The notes: generated by a model not told the origin, from the sequence alone. A stretch of 37,809 bases of DNA from Actinomadura kijaniata NBRC 14229 (GCF_001552175.1 NZ_BCQR01000023.1:1-37809); one strand, 5' to 3'. Shown: positions 1-7,754, numbered from the stretch's first letter. Made by a program: numbers and translations.

Positions 1-3000
1 CCACGCTCGGGCACGCCACGTTCTGGGGCGGCGCGTTCTGGGGTGGCGCGCTCCGAAGTGGGGCGTTCTGGGGTCGTGGGGCGTGGGTTGGGAGGAGCTG
101 GTGTGTTGCGTTCGGGGTTGGGGTGGTCGGGGGTGGGTTGCTCTGGTGGGAGGCGGCGGGGTGCGGTGTGTTTCCGGGGGGAGCGTTCGGGCTCCGTGTC
201 GGGGTGGTCGCGTGTGGTGTGACGTGGTGCGGGGTGTTCGACGCGGCCGGGGAAGGCGTGCTTCCGGGCGGGGCGCTCCGCTTCCGCGTGGCGGGGGGCG
301 GCGGGTTCCGGCGCGGTGCGTTGCCGTGGCACGTTCACCGGCTCGGCGTTTGCGGGGGCGGGCCGGTCCGGCGGGGTGAAGCGGGCGTTCAGGAGGGTGA
401 ACAGGGAGGTCGTCGGGGTGACCACCCCGCGCAGGTCCGCGGGCAGCGCGTCCGCCGGGACCGGGGTGTCGGGGGACGGGAGGTCGGTGGACTCCGGGCC
501 CACCAGGATCAGGCGGGGGGCCAGCCACAGCAGGAACAGCGCCTCGGCCCCGGTGTCCTCGTCGCCGTCCACGATCACCACGTCGAACGTCTCCCCCGGC
601 GCCACCGTCTCCGGCACCCGCCACAGCGGGACCAGGCGGGCGGGGGACATGGCCTTCTCCAGGTGCGCGTTCCACGCCCGGGCCGCCACCAGGTCGCGGT
701 GCCGGGACTCCGCCTCCGCCAGCGCCCGCCGCAGGTGCGCCTCGGTGGGGGAACGCGACATCGCCGCCAGCCTGCCCGCCGCGTGCGCCCACGCCCACGC
801 CTCGTCCCAGTGCTCCGCCCGGGACGGCCACTCCGGCGACGGCACCGTCAGCGCGTCGGTCAGCTCGGGGTGGACGGCGGCCAGCCGTTCCAGGTGGTCC
901 GCCCGGCGCAGCTGGGCGGCGCGCGTGCGGCGGGCCTCCGCCAGGTCGATGAGCGCGTCGCCGTAGGCCTCCGCGTCGCGGGCCTCGACGGCCGCCAGCG
1001 CGCGGTGCAGCTCGGGCGGGTCGTCGGGGGTCGCGCCGATGGAGTCCCGCAGGGCCGCCAGGTCGGCCGCCGCCCGGCTCACGCCCTGGGCCAGCAGCAC
1101 GTTCTCCAGCGCCGCCGTGTAGGCGTGCCACTGCAACGGGTGCGTCAGGGGGATGTTCAGGCCCGCCTCGCGCAGCAGCTCGGTCGTCTCCTCGATCGCG
1201 GGCAGCACGTCGCGGACGCGCGCCAGCCTCGCGTGCGCCCGCGCGAACCGCGTCACCCGGTCCGGCAGCGGCACGTCCGCCGGGAACGACACCCCCGCCG
1301 CCTCCCACACGTACTGCAACTCCTGGCAGGCCATCCGCACCATCAGGTGCGTGCGGACCGCCTCCAGGCGTTCGGGGGTGGTCGGCGGTTCGCCGTTCAC
1401 GGTGACCGAGGTGAGCAGGGTCTCCGCGTTCCGCTGCACGGTGGGCCGCAGCGGGCCGCGTTTCAGGGTGCCGCCTCCCAGCAGGTAGGCGCGCAGTTCC
1501 TGGGCGGAGGCCACCAGGTGCCGCAGGTGGGGTTCGTCCGGGGGGATCTCGACGTGGCGGTCGCCGAGGGAGGCCATGGCGCGTTCGGCCCACTCCGCCT
1601 GGGGGGCCAGCTCGGCGACGCGCGCCCACACGGCGGGGCGGCGGTGGGCCAGGGCGTCGGTGAACGCGCGGGCGGCGTGGTCCGCGTCGTCCCATCCGCC
1701 CGGATGGCCCGCCAGACCCAGGTCGCGCAGCGCGCTGCGCACGGTCGTCGCCCGCACGTCCAGGCGCGCCAGCAGCGCCACGTCGCAGCGGCGCAGCCGC
1801 CGCGACAGGTCGGTCTCGTTGCGTTCCGCCTCGGCGGCGGCGGCCGCCTCCGCCTCGATCAGCGTCCGCACGTAGGGCGCGCCGGGCAGCGCGCGCGGGT
1901 CCACGTCGCGGTGGCGGGTGCGGTCCTCGCCGGTGTCGGCCATCAGGCGCACGAGCTCGGCGGCCTCGGCGGCGGTCAGCGGCGGCGTGGTCGGCAGGTC
2001 GGGGCGGGGCGGCAGCCAGTCGAAGCGGTCGGCCTCGGCGGCGATGCGGCGGGCCAGCGCGGCGCGGTCGCCCCGGTAGCCGGGGCCGAGGTCGCAGTCG
2101 CCGGTGTCCTCGGTGAGGCGGAGCCGCTCCTTCAGCTCGGCGACGACCTGCGCGGCCTCCCCCTCCCGGCGGACCAGCGCGTCCACCGGCTCCGGCTCGC
2201 CCCGCAGCGGGAACGCCCCCGGATCGCACAGCACCGCCACCCGGGGGTGCAGCGCGTCCCCCAGGTCGGCGCCGGTCGCCACCAGCACCCGCAGGCCCCG
2301 CGCCAGCAGGCCCGCCAGCAGGTCCGCGACGACCTGCGGGGTCCGTTCGGGAACGTGCAGCACCGGCGAGCGCGCCCCCGGCTCCAGGAACGCCGCGACC
2401 CCCGGCGGCGTCTCCCGCTCCGCCGCCAGGCCCGCGTAGTGGTCGGCCAGCGTCCCCGGCCGCACCACCAGGGCGGGCGCCAGCCGGAGCAGCGGCACGG
2501 ACGGCGGCGGGCCCGCCGGGGCCGCCCAGTCCTCCCGGAACGCCACCGTCTGGTCCCGGAACGCCACCGCGCACCACTTGCGCAGCACGTCCGACGCCGA
2601 CGCGCGCAGCCCGACCCCCTGCCCGTCGCGCACCGCGTCCCACACCCAGTCGGTGCGCGCGGGCCGGAACCCGGGCAGGCCCGCCAGCAGTTCGCGGTCG
2701 CGCAGCCGGGTGGGGCCGTCCAGGACGACGTCGAGGCGTCCGGACCGCGCGTCGGCGACGACCCGGACGGGTGTGGTCAGCAGGTGCCCGCGCACCGCGG
2801 GCCCCTCGGCGGGCCGCCACGCCAGCAGCCCGGTCGCCAGTTCCGCCGCGCCGCCCCGGGCGGCCAGTTCCGACAGCGGGCCGTGCCAGGGGCCCGCCGG
2901 GACGGCGAACAGCGTCTCGCCCGGCCCGGCGTCGTCGTTCACGCGCACGTCGCCGGGCAGGTCGGCCAGCCAGTACACCTGCGGCTCGGTTCCCGGTCCG

Positions 3001-3071
3001 GCACGGTCGCGCCGGGCTCGGGCCAGGTCGCGCAGGAATCGGAGCAGCCGGGAGTCGGCGGGGTCGGGCAC
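1..3071 (-). CDS. Degenerate SF1-helicase-like (AAA) protein, 3' end outside window
   Basis: At least 1023 codons read leftward without a stop and run off the left edge. The start is GTG 3071, with AAGGAG five bases upstream. Two blocks resemble the UPF1/DNA2-like superfamily 1 helicases of actinomycetes. Residues about 235-270 (VLHVPERTPQVVADLLAGLL then RVLVAT) align with the P-loop helix-strand unit, but the GxxGTGKT signature is gone. Residues 829-860 (FDVVIVDGDED, then ALFLLWLAPRLILVGPE) align with Walker B and motif III, with the catalytic DE replaced by DG and no GDxxQ. Between them is a long helical, charged region. From about residue 895 the protein becomes Pro/Glu/Arg-rich low complexity and then pentapeptide repeats, where motifs IV-VI would be expected. 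I infer a non-catalytic helicase relative, possibly a scaffold. Family assignment comes from pattern comparison only. It is monocistronic as far as can be seen. Confidence 0.72.
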   Translation of the reverse strand, partial: MPDPADSRLLRFLRDLARARRDRAGPGTEPQVYWLADLPGDVRVNDDAGPGETLFAVPAGPWHGPLSELAARGGAAELATGLLAWRPAEGPAVRGHLLTTPVRVVADARSGRLDVVLDGPTRLRDRELLAGLPGFRPARTDWVWDAVRDGQGVGLRASASDVLRKWCAVAFRDQTVAFREDWAAPAGPPPSVPLLRLAPALVVRPGTLADHYAGLAAERETPPGVAAFLEPGARSPVLHVPERTPQVVADLLAGLLARGLRVLVATGADLGDALHPRVAVLCDPGAFPLRGEPEPVDALVRREGEAAQVVAELKERLRLTEDTGDCDLGPGYRGDRAALARRIAAEADRFDWLPPRPDLPTTPPLTAAEAAELVRLMADTGEDRTRHRDVDPRALPGAPYVRTLIEAEAAAAAEAERNETDLSRRLRRCDVALLARLDVRATTVRSALRDLGLAGHPGGWDDADHAARAFTDALAHRRPAVWARVAELAPQAEWAERAMASLGDRHVEIPPDEPHLRHLVASAQELRAYLLGGGTLKRGPLRPTVQRNAETLLTSVTVNGEPPTTPERLEAVRTHLMVRMACQELQYVWEAAGVSFPADVPLPDRVTRFARAHARLARVRDVLPAIEETTELLREAGLNIPLTHPLQWHAYTAALENVLLAQGVSRAAADLAALRDSIGATPDDPPELHRALAAVEARDAEAYGDALIDLAEARRTRAAQLRRADHLERLAAVHPELTDALTVPSPEWPSRAEHWDEAWAWAHAAGRLAAMSRSPTEAHLRRALAEAESRHRDLVAARAWNAHLEKAMSPARLVPLWRVPETVAPGETFDVVIVDGDEDTGAEALFLLWLAPRLILVGPESTDLPSPDTPVPADALPADLRGVVTPTTSLFTLLNARFTPPDRPAPANAEPVNVPRQRTAPEPAAPRHAEAERPARKHAFPGRVEHPAPRHTTRDHPDTEPERSPRKHTAPRRLPPEQPTPDHPNPERNTPAPPNPRPTTPERPTSERATPERAAPERGVPER
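21..80. repeat. 15-bp minisatellite coding PER-type pentapeptide repeats
   Basis: Four tandem 15-bp units, at 21-35, 36-50, 51-65 and 66-80, share the core TTCTGGGG(C/T)GGCGCG; the third unit is diverged. On the minus strand they encode five-residue repeats of the form P-E-R-(A/P)-(A/T) in the C-terminal tail of the helicase-like protein. The flanking sequence continues in similar, more degenerate style to about 300, and the array may continue past the left edge. Confidence 0.8.
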
Positions 3072-3108
3072 GTCCGCTCCTTCCCTGCGATAGGGACTGC
3101 TTCGCCCG

Positions 3109-3137
3109 ATCTAAGTACCTATGGGGAAGCCTGTCAC
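3109..3137 (-). promoter_or_regulatory. Candidate promoter of the helicase-like gene
   Basis: On the minus strand GTGACA (3137-3132) and TTAGAT (3114-3109) are separated by 17 bases, close to the primary-sigma consensus. Transcription would start about 30 bases before the ribosome binding site of the gene starting at 3071. This was seen by eye only. The rest of 3138-3374 shows no convincing gene or repeat. Confidence 0.35.
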
Positions 3138-3374
3138 CTGATCATCCAGAGAACAGTCAAACCGGAACATCCGTCGGGGCGCCGCCCGATTCCGCCGCCC
3201 CCCGCGTTCGCCCCCTCACCTGGGGAACCTCACCTGGCGTGTCCATGGCGTCACGGAGATCGAAGTTCCGGCCCGCGGCGGCCGCGGCCGAGAGCTCCTT
3301 TCGGGACGGGTACGGACCGTGGCCAGACCAGCGTCCACAGAGAACCCGACGACCTGCCCTCGGAACGTCAGGTG

Positions 3375-3557
3375 ATGGCCCTGGCCACGCGCGTCGCATA
3401 TGGCGATCTCGATGACGCGTCGTACTTCGACCCCATCGATCGCAGAGCCTCGAACCTCGGCGAGCGCGAAGCGCCCCCGCCCCGCCTCTTCAGTTGGATC
3501 CACCGACGCCGCAAGGCGTCAACGCGCGCCCCCGCCTACGGCCGGGACGCGGCCTGA
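3375..3557 (+). CDS. Possible small hypothetical protein, 60 aa
   Basis: This is a short ORF starting at ATG 3375, with GTG 3372 just before it. About 83 percent of codons end in G or C, as in coding DNA here, and a strong stem-loop follows 16 bases after the stop. The product is Asp-rich at the N-terminus (a YGDLDDASYFDPIDRR stretch), has an aromatic FSWIHRRRK motif and ends basic. There is no signal peptide or membrane segment. The ribosome binding site is weak (GGAA, then AGG very near the start), and the same frame is open far upstream only because it lies antisense to the helicase-like gene. I do not recognise a family. It could be a spurious ORF. Confidence 0.35.
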   Translation: MALATRVAYGDLDDASYFDPIDRRASNLGEREAPPPRLFSWIHRRRKASTRAPAYGRDAA

Positions 3558-3573
3558 CTACCTGACGTCCACG

Positions 3574-3611
3574 GGCTCCCGTGTCCGGCCCGACGGCCGG
3601 ACACGGGAGCC
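3574..3611. terminator. Strong bidirectional stem-loop terminator
   Basis: A perfect 17-bp inverted repeat (3574-3590 with 3595-3611) has a 4-base loop. It lies between the small rightward ORF ending at 3557 and the leftward PspC gene ending at 3647, so it can serve both. There is no U-tract, which is common in actinomycetes. Confidence 0.8.
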
Positions 3612-3646
3612 TCCCGGAGTCCTGGTTCGCCGCGGTGTCGCGTCGG

Positions 3647-3850
3647 TCAGTGCGTGCGGGCGTGGTGGCGGTCCTGGCTCGGGAGCATGACCCACAGGAC
3701 CGCGTAGACGATGAACTGGGGGCCGGGCAGCAGGCAGGACAGCAGGAACAGGATGCGGACCACGGTGGCCGACATGCCGAACCGGCGGGCCAGGCCGGCG
3801 CACACCCCTGCGATCATGCGTCCGTCGCGCGGGCGGTAGAGGCCGTTCAT
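3647..3850 (-). CDS. PspC-domain membrane protein
   Basis: This is a 67-residue protein that is almost entirely one PspC domain. The N-terminus has LYRPRDGRMIAGVCAGLARRF, the typical conserved start of the domain. One hydrophobic segment follows (about residues 30-56, VVRILFLLSCLLPGP and then IVYAVLWVMLP). A short basic tail ends it. The start ATG 3850 is chosen because GGAG lies five bases upstream and the family begins there; a longer in-frame ORF back to 3961 lacks a ribosome binding site. PspC domains occur in membrane-stress proteins and in stand-alone small actinobacterial proteins of unknown role. The gene stands alone, with a terminator after it and an 11-bp tandem repeat in its upstream region. 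Confidence 0.88.
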   Translation of the reverse strand: MNGLYRPRDGRMIAGVCAGLARRFGMSATVVRILFLLSCLLPGPQFIVYAVLWVMLPSQDRHHARTH

Positions 3851-3872
3851 GTTCACTCCGATTCGTGTCGGG

Positions 3873-3893
3873 TCGGTGTCTCTTCGGTGTCTC
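3873..3893. repeat. 11-bp tandem repeat upstream of the PspC gene
   Basis: Two adjacent copies of TCGGTGTCTC(T/-) occupy 3873-3883 and 3884-3893, 23 to 43 bases before the PspC start. The 11-bp phase would place both on the same DNA face, so a regulator site is possible. No regulator is identified. Confidence 0.35.
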
Positions 3894-3971
3894 GTCGACG
3901 TCTTCCACGCTACGGAGCACCTACCCGCCACGAATCGGCCTAACGGCTGGTTCGCCTCCACTACCTGGGGA

Positions 3972-4691
3972 TTAAGGGATGTCCCCTAGTGGTCGGTCCG
4001 TGGAGTTGTAGGCGGCGACCAGGTCCGGGAGGCCGGTCAGGTCGTCCAGGACGAACGTCGCCTCCGCCAGCGCCCCGGGGTCCTCCTGGATGTGGCCCCA
4101 CGGGCCGCGCCGCAGGAACGCCGCGTGCATCCCGAACCGCAGCGCCGGGCGCAGGTCGTTGTCGATGCGGTCGCCGACGTACAGGACGTGGTCGGGCAGC
4201 ACGTCGGCGAGCTGGGCGCAGCGTTCGAAGAACTCCGGGGACGGCTTCTCCACGCCCCACACGTCGGAGATGCCGAGCACGTCGTAGGGCAGGCCGAGCG
4301 CGGCGAACTGCGCCTCGGCCCCGACGGGCTGGTTGCCCGCCACGCCCACGAACAGGCCCTGCCCGCGGAGCCCGGCCAGGCAGTCGTGGGCGTCGGGGTA
4401 CAGGTCGGCGGGGCCGAACCCGTTGGGCACCCCGGCGGCGGCGCGCTTGGCCTCCTCCTCGGCCAGGTCGAAGCCCGGCTTGAAGTACTCGAACAGGTCC
4501 ATGTGGGTGCCGCCGGTCGCCAGCAGCGCGCCGAGCTTGGTCAGGAACGTGTGCCGGGGCACGCCCAGCCAGTCCGCCCACCGGCCGTAGATCTCGCCCT
4601 CGTTGACGAGGGTCTCGCCGATGTCGAAGAAGACGGCCTGGATGGGGCGGTTCGCCGTGGCGGGGAACTCGTCGGGGAAGGTCTCGGTCAC
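3972..4691 (-). CDS. HAD-superfamily hydrolase
   Basis: This 239-residue protein carries the HAD motifs. Motif I is FFDIGETL, with the nucleophile Asp present but Gly at the usual second Asp position. Motif II lies in the GVAGNQ region, motif III is the Lys of VEKPSPEFF, and motif IV is YVGDRIDNDLRPA. A helical cap lies between motifs I and II. Members act as phosphatases or dehalogenase-like hydrolases, and the substrate cannot be deduced. The start GTG 4691 overlaps the stop of the MBL-fold gene in a GTGA arrangement, so the two are translationally coupled. A weak inverted repeat (3967-3971 with 3982-3986) lies at the stop. Loss of the second motif-I Asp argues against a classical phosphatase mechanism and is nearer to dehalogenase-type relatives. 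Confidence 0.85.
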   Translation of the reverse strand: MTETFPDEFPATANRPIQAVFFDIGETLVNEGEIYGRWADWLGVPRHTFLTKLGALLATGGTHMDLFEYFKPGFDLAEEEAKRAAAGVPNGFGPADLYPDAHDCLAGLRGQGLFVGVAGNQPVGAEAQFAALGLPYDVLGISDVWGVEKPSPEFFERCAQLADVLPDHVLYVGDRIDNDLRPALRFGMHAAFLRRGPWGHIQEDPGALAEATFVLDDLTGLPDLVAAYNSTDRPLGDIP

Positions 4692-5338
4692 GCGGCGCCC
4701 AGCTCCACCGACTCGCCGGGGGCCAGCCGCCGGAACTCCCGGCCGATGCGCTCGCCCGCCGCGCCGACGTGGGTGTTCATGACGTTCAGGCCGATGTCGT
4801 TGAGCAGGCCGTCGTGGATGACGAACGCGCGCTCGGGGTTCACCTCGGCGCTGTAGTCGTACAGTTCGGGGATCTTCATCCAGGGGGCGTTGCCGGGCAG
4901 GCACAGGGTGCGGACCGGCTCGTCGGGGACGGTCAGCGCGTCGCCGGGGTGGAAGACCTCGCCGTCGACCAGGAAGCCGGTGTTGGGGATCGGCGGGACG
5001 TCGGGGCGCAGGATCTCGTGCTCGCGGCCGTAGACGTGGATCTCGAAGCCCGCGACGGTGACGGCGTCGCCGTGCCCGACCTGGTGGACGCGTCCGCCGA
5101 GGTCGGCGAGGTTCTCGGCGACGACGCGGGAGGTCCACACCTCCAGCGCGGGGTCCTCGGCCATGGCCTTGCGGAGCGCGTCGGCGTCGAAGTGGTCGAA
5201 GTGCTCGTGCGTGATCAGGACGGCGTCGGCGGCGGCGAGGGCCTCGGCCGCCCCGCTGAACGCGCCGGGGTCGATGACCAGGGTCCGGTCGTCCTTCTGG
5301 AGCCGCACGCAGGCGTGTCCGAGCTTGGTGAGACGCAT
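4688..5338 (-). CDS. MBL-fold metallohydrolase
   Basis: This 216-residue metallo-beta-lactamase-fold protein opens with MRLTKLGHACVRL and reaches the metal motif THEHFDHFD (HxHxDH) near residues 63-71. Later metal ligands are likely the His in FHPGDA and the His in FVIHDG. The layout matches the UlaG/L-ascorbate-lactonase-like and YtnP-like group acting on phosphoester or lactone substrates. The substrate is unknown. It is the first gene of a two-gene leftward unit with the HAD hydrolase, suggesting linked hydrolytic steps. ATG 5338 is the only sensible start. Its promoter must lie in 5339-5489, which it shares with the divergent KstR-type promoter, but I see no clear -35/-10 for it. Confidence 0.88.
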   Translation of the reverse strand: MRLTKLGHACVRLQKDDRTLVIDPGAFSGAAEALAAADAVLITHEHFDHFDADALRKAMAEDPALEVWTSRVVAENLADLGGRVHQVGHGDAVTVAGFEIHVYGREHEILRPDVPPIPNTGFLVDGEVFHPGDALTVPDEPVRTLCLPGNAPWMKIPELYDYSAEVNPERAFVIHDGLLNDIGLNVMNTHVGAAGERIGREFRRLAPGESVELGAA

Positions 5339-5466
5339 ACGCGAAATCTTCGCACGCCGGTGTCGCGGCGCAGGTCACGGCCCACCGCCGAATCATGCCG
5401 AAACGGTCGGCGGCCGCCGGATCCGTTATAGGCGCAGCTCGGGCGGGCGGCGGCCGGATCGGGCCG

Positions 5467-5495
5467 TTGACCGGGCCCTCGCCCGTTGATAGAAC
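5467..5495 (+). promoter_or_regulatory. Promoter of the phosphotransferase operon
   Basis: TTGACC (5467-5472), a 17-base spacer and TAGAAC (5490-5495) form a good primary-sigma promoter. The -10 hexamer is the first half of the KstR-type operator, so bound repressor would block it. Confidence 0.6.
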
Positions 5496-5503
5496 ACGTT
5501 CTA
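5490..5503. promoter_or_regulatory. Perfect KstR-type operator
   Basis: TAGAACACGTTCTA matches the KstR consensus TnnAACnnGTTnnA at every fixed position. KstR is the TetR-family repressor of cholesterol and steroid catabolism in mycobacteria and rhodococci. The site covers the -10 element and ends 30 bases before the start of the phosphotransferase gene. Confidence 0.75.
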
Positions 5504-5533
5504 CTTTCAGGTGTGGTGGCGAGGAGGCCGCGC

Positions 5534-6601
5534 ATGCCCGTTCCCGACCAACGCGATCCCGAGGTCACCCGCGCGATCCTGACCCGGTGGCTGGACCGGC
5601 ACCTGCCGGGGGTGTCCATCCCCATGATCGAGACGCCGCAGACCAGCGGCTTCTCCAGCGAGACGCTGATGTTCGACGCGGCCTGGACCGATCCGGACGG
5701 CACCGGGCGCCACGAGCCGTTCGTGGCGCGGGTCGCCCCGGCCCGCTACCAGATCTTCCCCGAGCCGCGCTTCGCCGACGAGTACCGGCTGATGCGCATC
5801 CTGGACGAGCGCACCGACGTGCCCGTCCCGCCGATCCGCTGGTACGAGCCGTCCCCCGAGCCGCTGGGCGCGCCGTTCTTCGTGATGGGGCGGCTGGAGG
5901 GGCGGGTCCCCACCGACATGCCGCCCTACCACTCCGGCGGCTGGGTCACCGAGGTCCCGCCGGAGGAGCGGGCCGCGATGTGGTGGTCCACCCTGGAGAT
6001 CGTCGCGAGGGTCCACCGGCTCGACGTCGGGGCGCTCGGCCTGCGCTTCCTCGACCGGCCGGAGTGGGGCGCGACCGGGCTGGAGCAGCGCCTCAACTAC
6101 TACGAGCACTACCTGCGCTGGGCCTACGACGGCCCGCAGGAGGTCGCGGTGCGCGCGCTGGAGTGGCTGCGCGCGCACCGGCCCGACGAGCCCGACCCGC
6201 CGGTCCTGCTGTGGAACGACGCCCGCATCGGCAACGTGATCTTCCAGAAGGGCGTGCCGGTCGCCGTCCTGGACTGGGAGACGGCCGTGCTGGGCGCGCC
6301 GGAGGAGGACCTGGCCTGGTTCCTGTTCCTGGACCGGCACCACTCCGAGGGCATCGGCTTCCCCCGGCTGGAGGGCTTCCCCTCGCACGCCGAGACCGTC
6401 GAGCGCTACGAGGCGCTGCTCGGCCGCCCGGTGCGGGACCTCGGCTACTACGAGGTCCTGTCGGGCTTCAAGTTCTCCTGCATCATGGCGCGGATCGGCC
6501 AGGCGATGATCGACTTCGGGTGGATCGAGCCGGGCGACGCGTTCCCGCACGACAACAACTGCACCCGGCTGCTGGCCCGCATCCTGGAGGACGCCCCGTG
6601 A
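5534..6601 (+). CDS. Aminoglycoside-phosphotransferase-fold kinase-like protein
   Basis: This 355-residue protein is of the APH/choline-kinase fold subfamily often found beside acyl-CoA metabolism genes. The N-lobe contains the nucleotide-binding region and a FFVMGRLEGRVP hinge. The catalytic block is LLWNDARIGNVIF, where the usual HGD is WND with Asp and Asn kept, followed by VAVLDWETA supplying the metal-binding Asp. Relatives are annotated as phosphotransferase family proteins, sometimes fused to or confused with FadE36-type proteins; the substrate is unknown. ATG 5534 has GAGGAGG nine bases upstream; the longer ORF from 5486 would start inside the promoter. It is the first gene of a two-gene unit under a perfect KstR-type operator, so a role in steroid or steroid-CoA metabolism is inferred. 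Confidence 0.82.
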   Translation: MPVPDQRDPEVTRAILTRWLDRHLPGVSIPMIETPQTSGFSSETLMFDAAWTDPDGTGRHEPFVARVAPARYQIFPEPRFADEYRLMRILDERTDVPVPPIRWYEPSPEPLGAPFFVMGRLEGRVPTDMPPYHSGGWVTEVPPEERAAMWWSTLEIVARVHRLDVGALGLRFLDRPEWGATGLEQRLNYYEHYLRWAYDGPQEVAVRALEWLRAHRPDEPDPPVLLWNDARIGNVIFQKGVPVAVLDWETAVLGAPEEDLAWFLFLDRHHSEGIGFPRLEGFPSHAETVERYEALLGRPVRDLGYYEVLSGFKFSCIMARIGQAMIDFGWIEPGDAFPHDNNCTRLLARILEDAP

Positions 6602-7704
6602 CGCTGTCCCCGCTCGACGACTACCCGATCCACCAGGCCCCCGAGGTGATGCGGCACGTCGCCACCTCCGACCGCAACTTCTACGACCGCTACTACTTCA
6701 ACGTCCACCCCTGCTCCGACGACCTCATGCTGATCATCGGGATGGGGCAGTACCCGAACCTCGGCGTCACCGACGCCTACGCCCTGCTGCGGCGCGGCCC
6801 GCTCCACCGGGTGGTGCGGGCCTCCCGCGAGCTGGGCCTCGACCGGATGGACACGACCGTGGGGCCGTTCCGGGTCGAGGTCCTGGAGGGCCTGCGGCGG
6901 CTGCGGGTCACGCTGGACGACAACGAGCACGGGCTGGCGTTCGACCTGACGTGGGAGGGCTCGATCCCCGCCCAGCTCGAACCGCCGCACTACGTGCGCT
7001 GGCAGGAGCGCGTCATGTTCGACTCGCGCCGCCTCGCCCAGACCGGCCGCTGGTCCGGCCACCTCACCGTCGACGGCGAGCGGATCGAGGTCACCCCCGA
7101 CCGCTGGTGGGGCTCGCGCGACCGCTCCTGGGGCATCCGCCCGGTCGGCGAGCCGGAGCCGCCGGGCATCCAGGTCAGGAACGCCGGGACGTTCTACTGG
7201 CTCTACACGCCGATCCAGTTCGCCGACCACTCCGTCCTGGCGATCATCCAGGAGGACGAGAAGGGCCGCCGCGTGCTGGAGGAGGCGGTCCGGGTGTGGC
7301 CGCAGGAGGGCCGCGACCCCGAGTACCTGGGCCGTCCCGAGTACCACCCGGTCTACGCCGAGGGCACGCGCGACGTGGTGGACGCGACGATCGCGTTCGG
7401 CCCGCCGGGCGGCAAGCCGTTCGAGATCCGCGCGACGCCGATCCTGCCGGTCCACATGATGCTCGGCACCGGCTACGGCCTGGAGCCGGACTGGAAGCAC
7501 GGCATGTACCAGGGGCCGGAGCCGAAGGTGCAGGGCATCGCCTACGACGCCCGGAACCCCGACGACGCGGCGCGGATGTGGGGAATGATCGACGCGGTGG
7601 CCCGGTACGAGTACGTCGACGGCGGCGGCCCCACGGCCGAGACGACGGGCTATGGCCTCTACGAGTACTGGGCGCTCGGCCCCCACCCGTCGTTCCCGGA
7701 CTGA
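6598..7704 (+). CDS. Uncharacterised beta-rich protein (CrtC/AttH-like suspected)
   Basis: This 368-residue protein is translationally coupled to the phosphotransferase (GTGA overlap, GTG 6598). It is rich in Trp, Tyr, Asp and Arg with alternating hydrophobic strands, has no signal peptide and no membrane span. A conspicuous block WWGSRDRSWGIRPVG near residues 170-184 recalls the [HD]xSWGxR motif of the lipocalin-like CrtC/AttH hydratase group. FDLTWEG and GYGLYEYW are other conserved-looking blocks. I recognise it only as a family that commonly follows an APH-fold gene in actinomycete lipid or steroid loci (DUF7064/7065-like). Function is unproven. Shared control with the kinase-like protein by the KstR-type operator suggests that the two act on the same lipid substrate. 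A strong terminator follows. Confidence 0.75.
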   Translation: MTLSPLDDYPIHQAPEVMRHVATSDRNFYDRYYFNVHPCSDDLMLIIGMGQYPNLGVTDAYALLRRGPLHRVVRASRELGLDRMDTTVGPFRVEVLEGLRRLRVTLDDNEHGLAFDLTWEGSIPAQLEPPHYVRWQERVMFDSRRLAQTGRWSGHLTVDGERIEVTPDRWWGSRDRSWGIRPVGEPEPPGIQVRNAGTFYWLYTPIQFADHSVLAIIQEDEKGRRVLEEAVRVWPQEGRDPEYLGRPEYHPVYAEGTRDVVDATIAFGPPGGKPFEIRATPILPVHMMLGTGYGLEPDWKHGMYQGPEPKVQGIAYDARNPDDAARMWGMIDAVARYEYVDGGGPTAETTGYGLYEYWALGPHPSFPD

Positions 7705-7720
7705 ACCCGGGCCGGAACGC

Positions 7721-7754
7721 GCGCGGCGCCGACGCGGACGCGCCGGCGCCGCGC
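7721..7754 (+). terminator. Stem-loop terminator
   Basis: A perfect 11-bp inverted repeat (7721-7731 with 7744-7754) with a 12-base loop starts 16 bases after the stop of the operon ending at 7704. It is GC-only with no U-tract. Confidence 0.7.

Noticed and set aside
3140..3180. TTGACT-based promoter reading left
   Set aside because: No -10-like hexamer at 16-19 bases; the GTGACA/TTAGAT pair nearer the gene fits better.
123..3557. 1144-codon rightward ORF across the helicase-like gene
   Set aside because: The product is Gly/Arg/Val/His/Gln repetitive without domain pattern and shares codon register with the convincing leftward gene; it is a high-GC antisense artefact.
3972..5396. Single 474-codon leftward ORF spanning the HAD and MBL genes
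   Set aside because: Only the last 239 codons look like protein; the first part is antisense-frame Arg/Pro sequence, while the MBL gene is in another frame.
5395..7704. 769-codon rightward ORF
   Set aside because: Codons before GTG 6598 are a shadow of the phosphotransferase gene; only the portion from 6598 is real.
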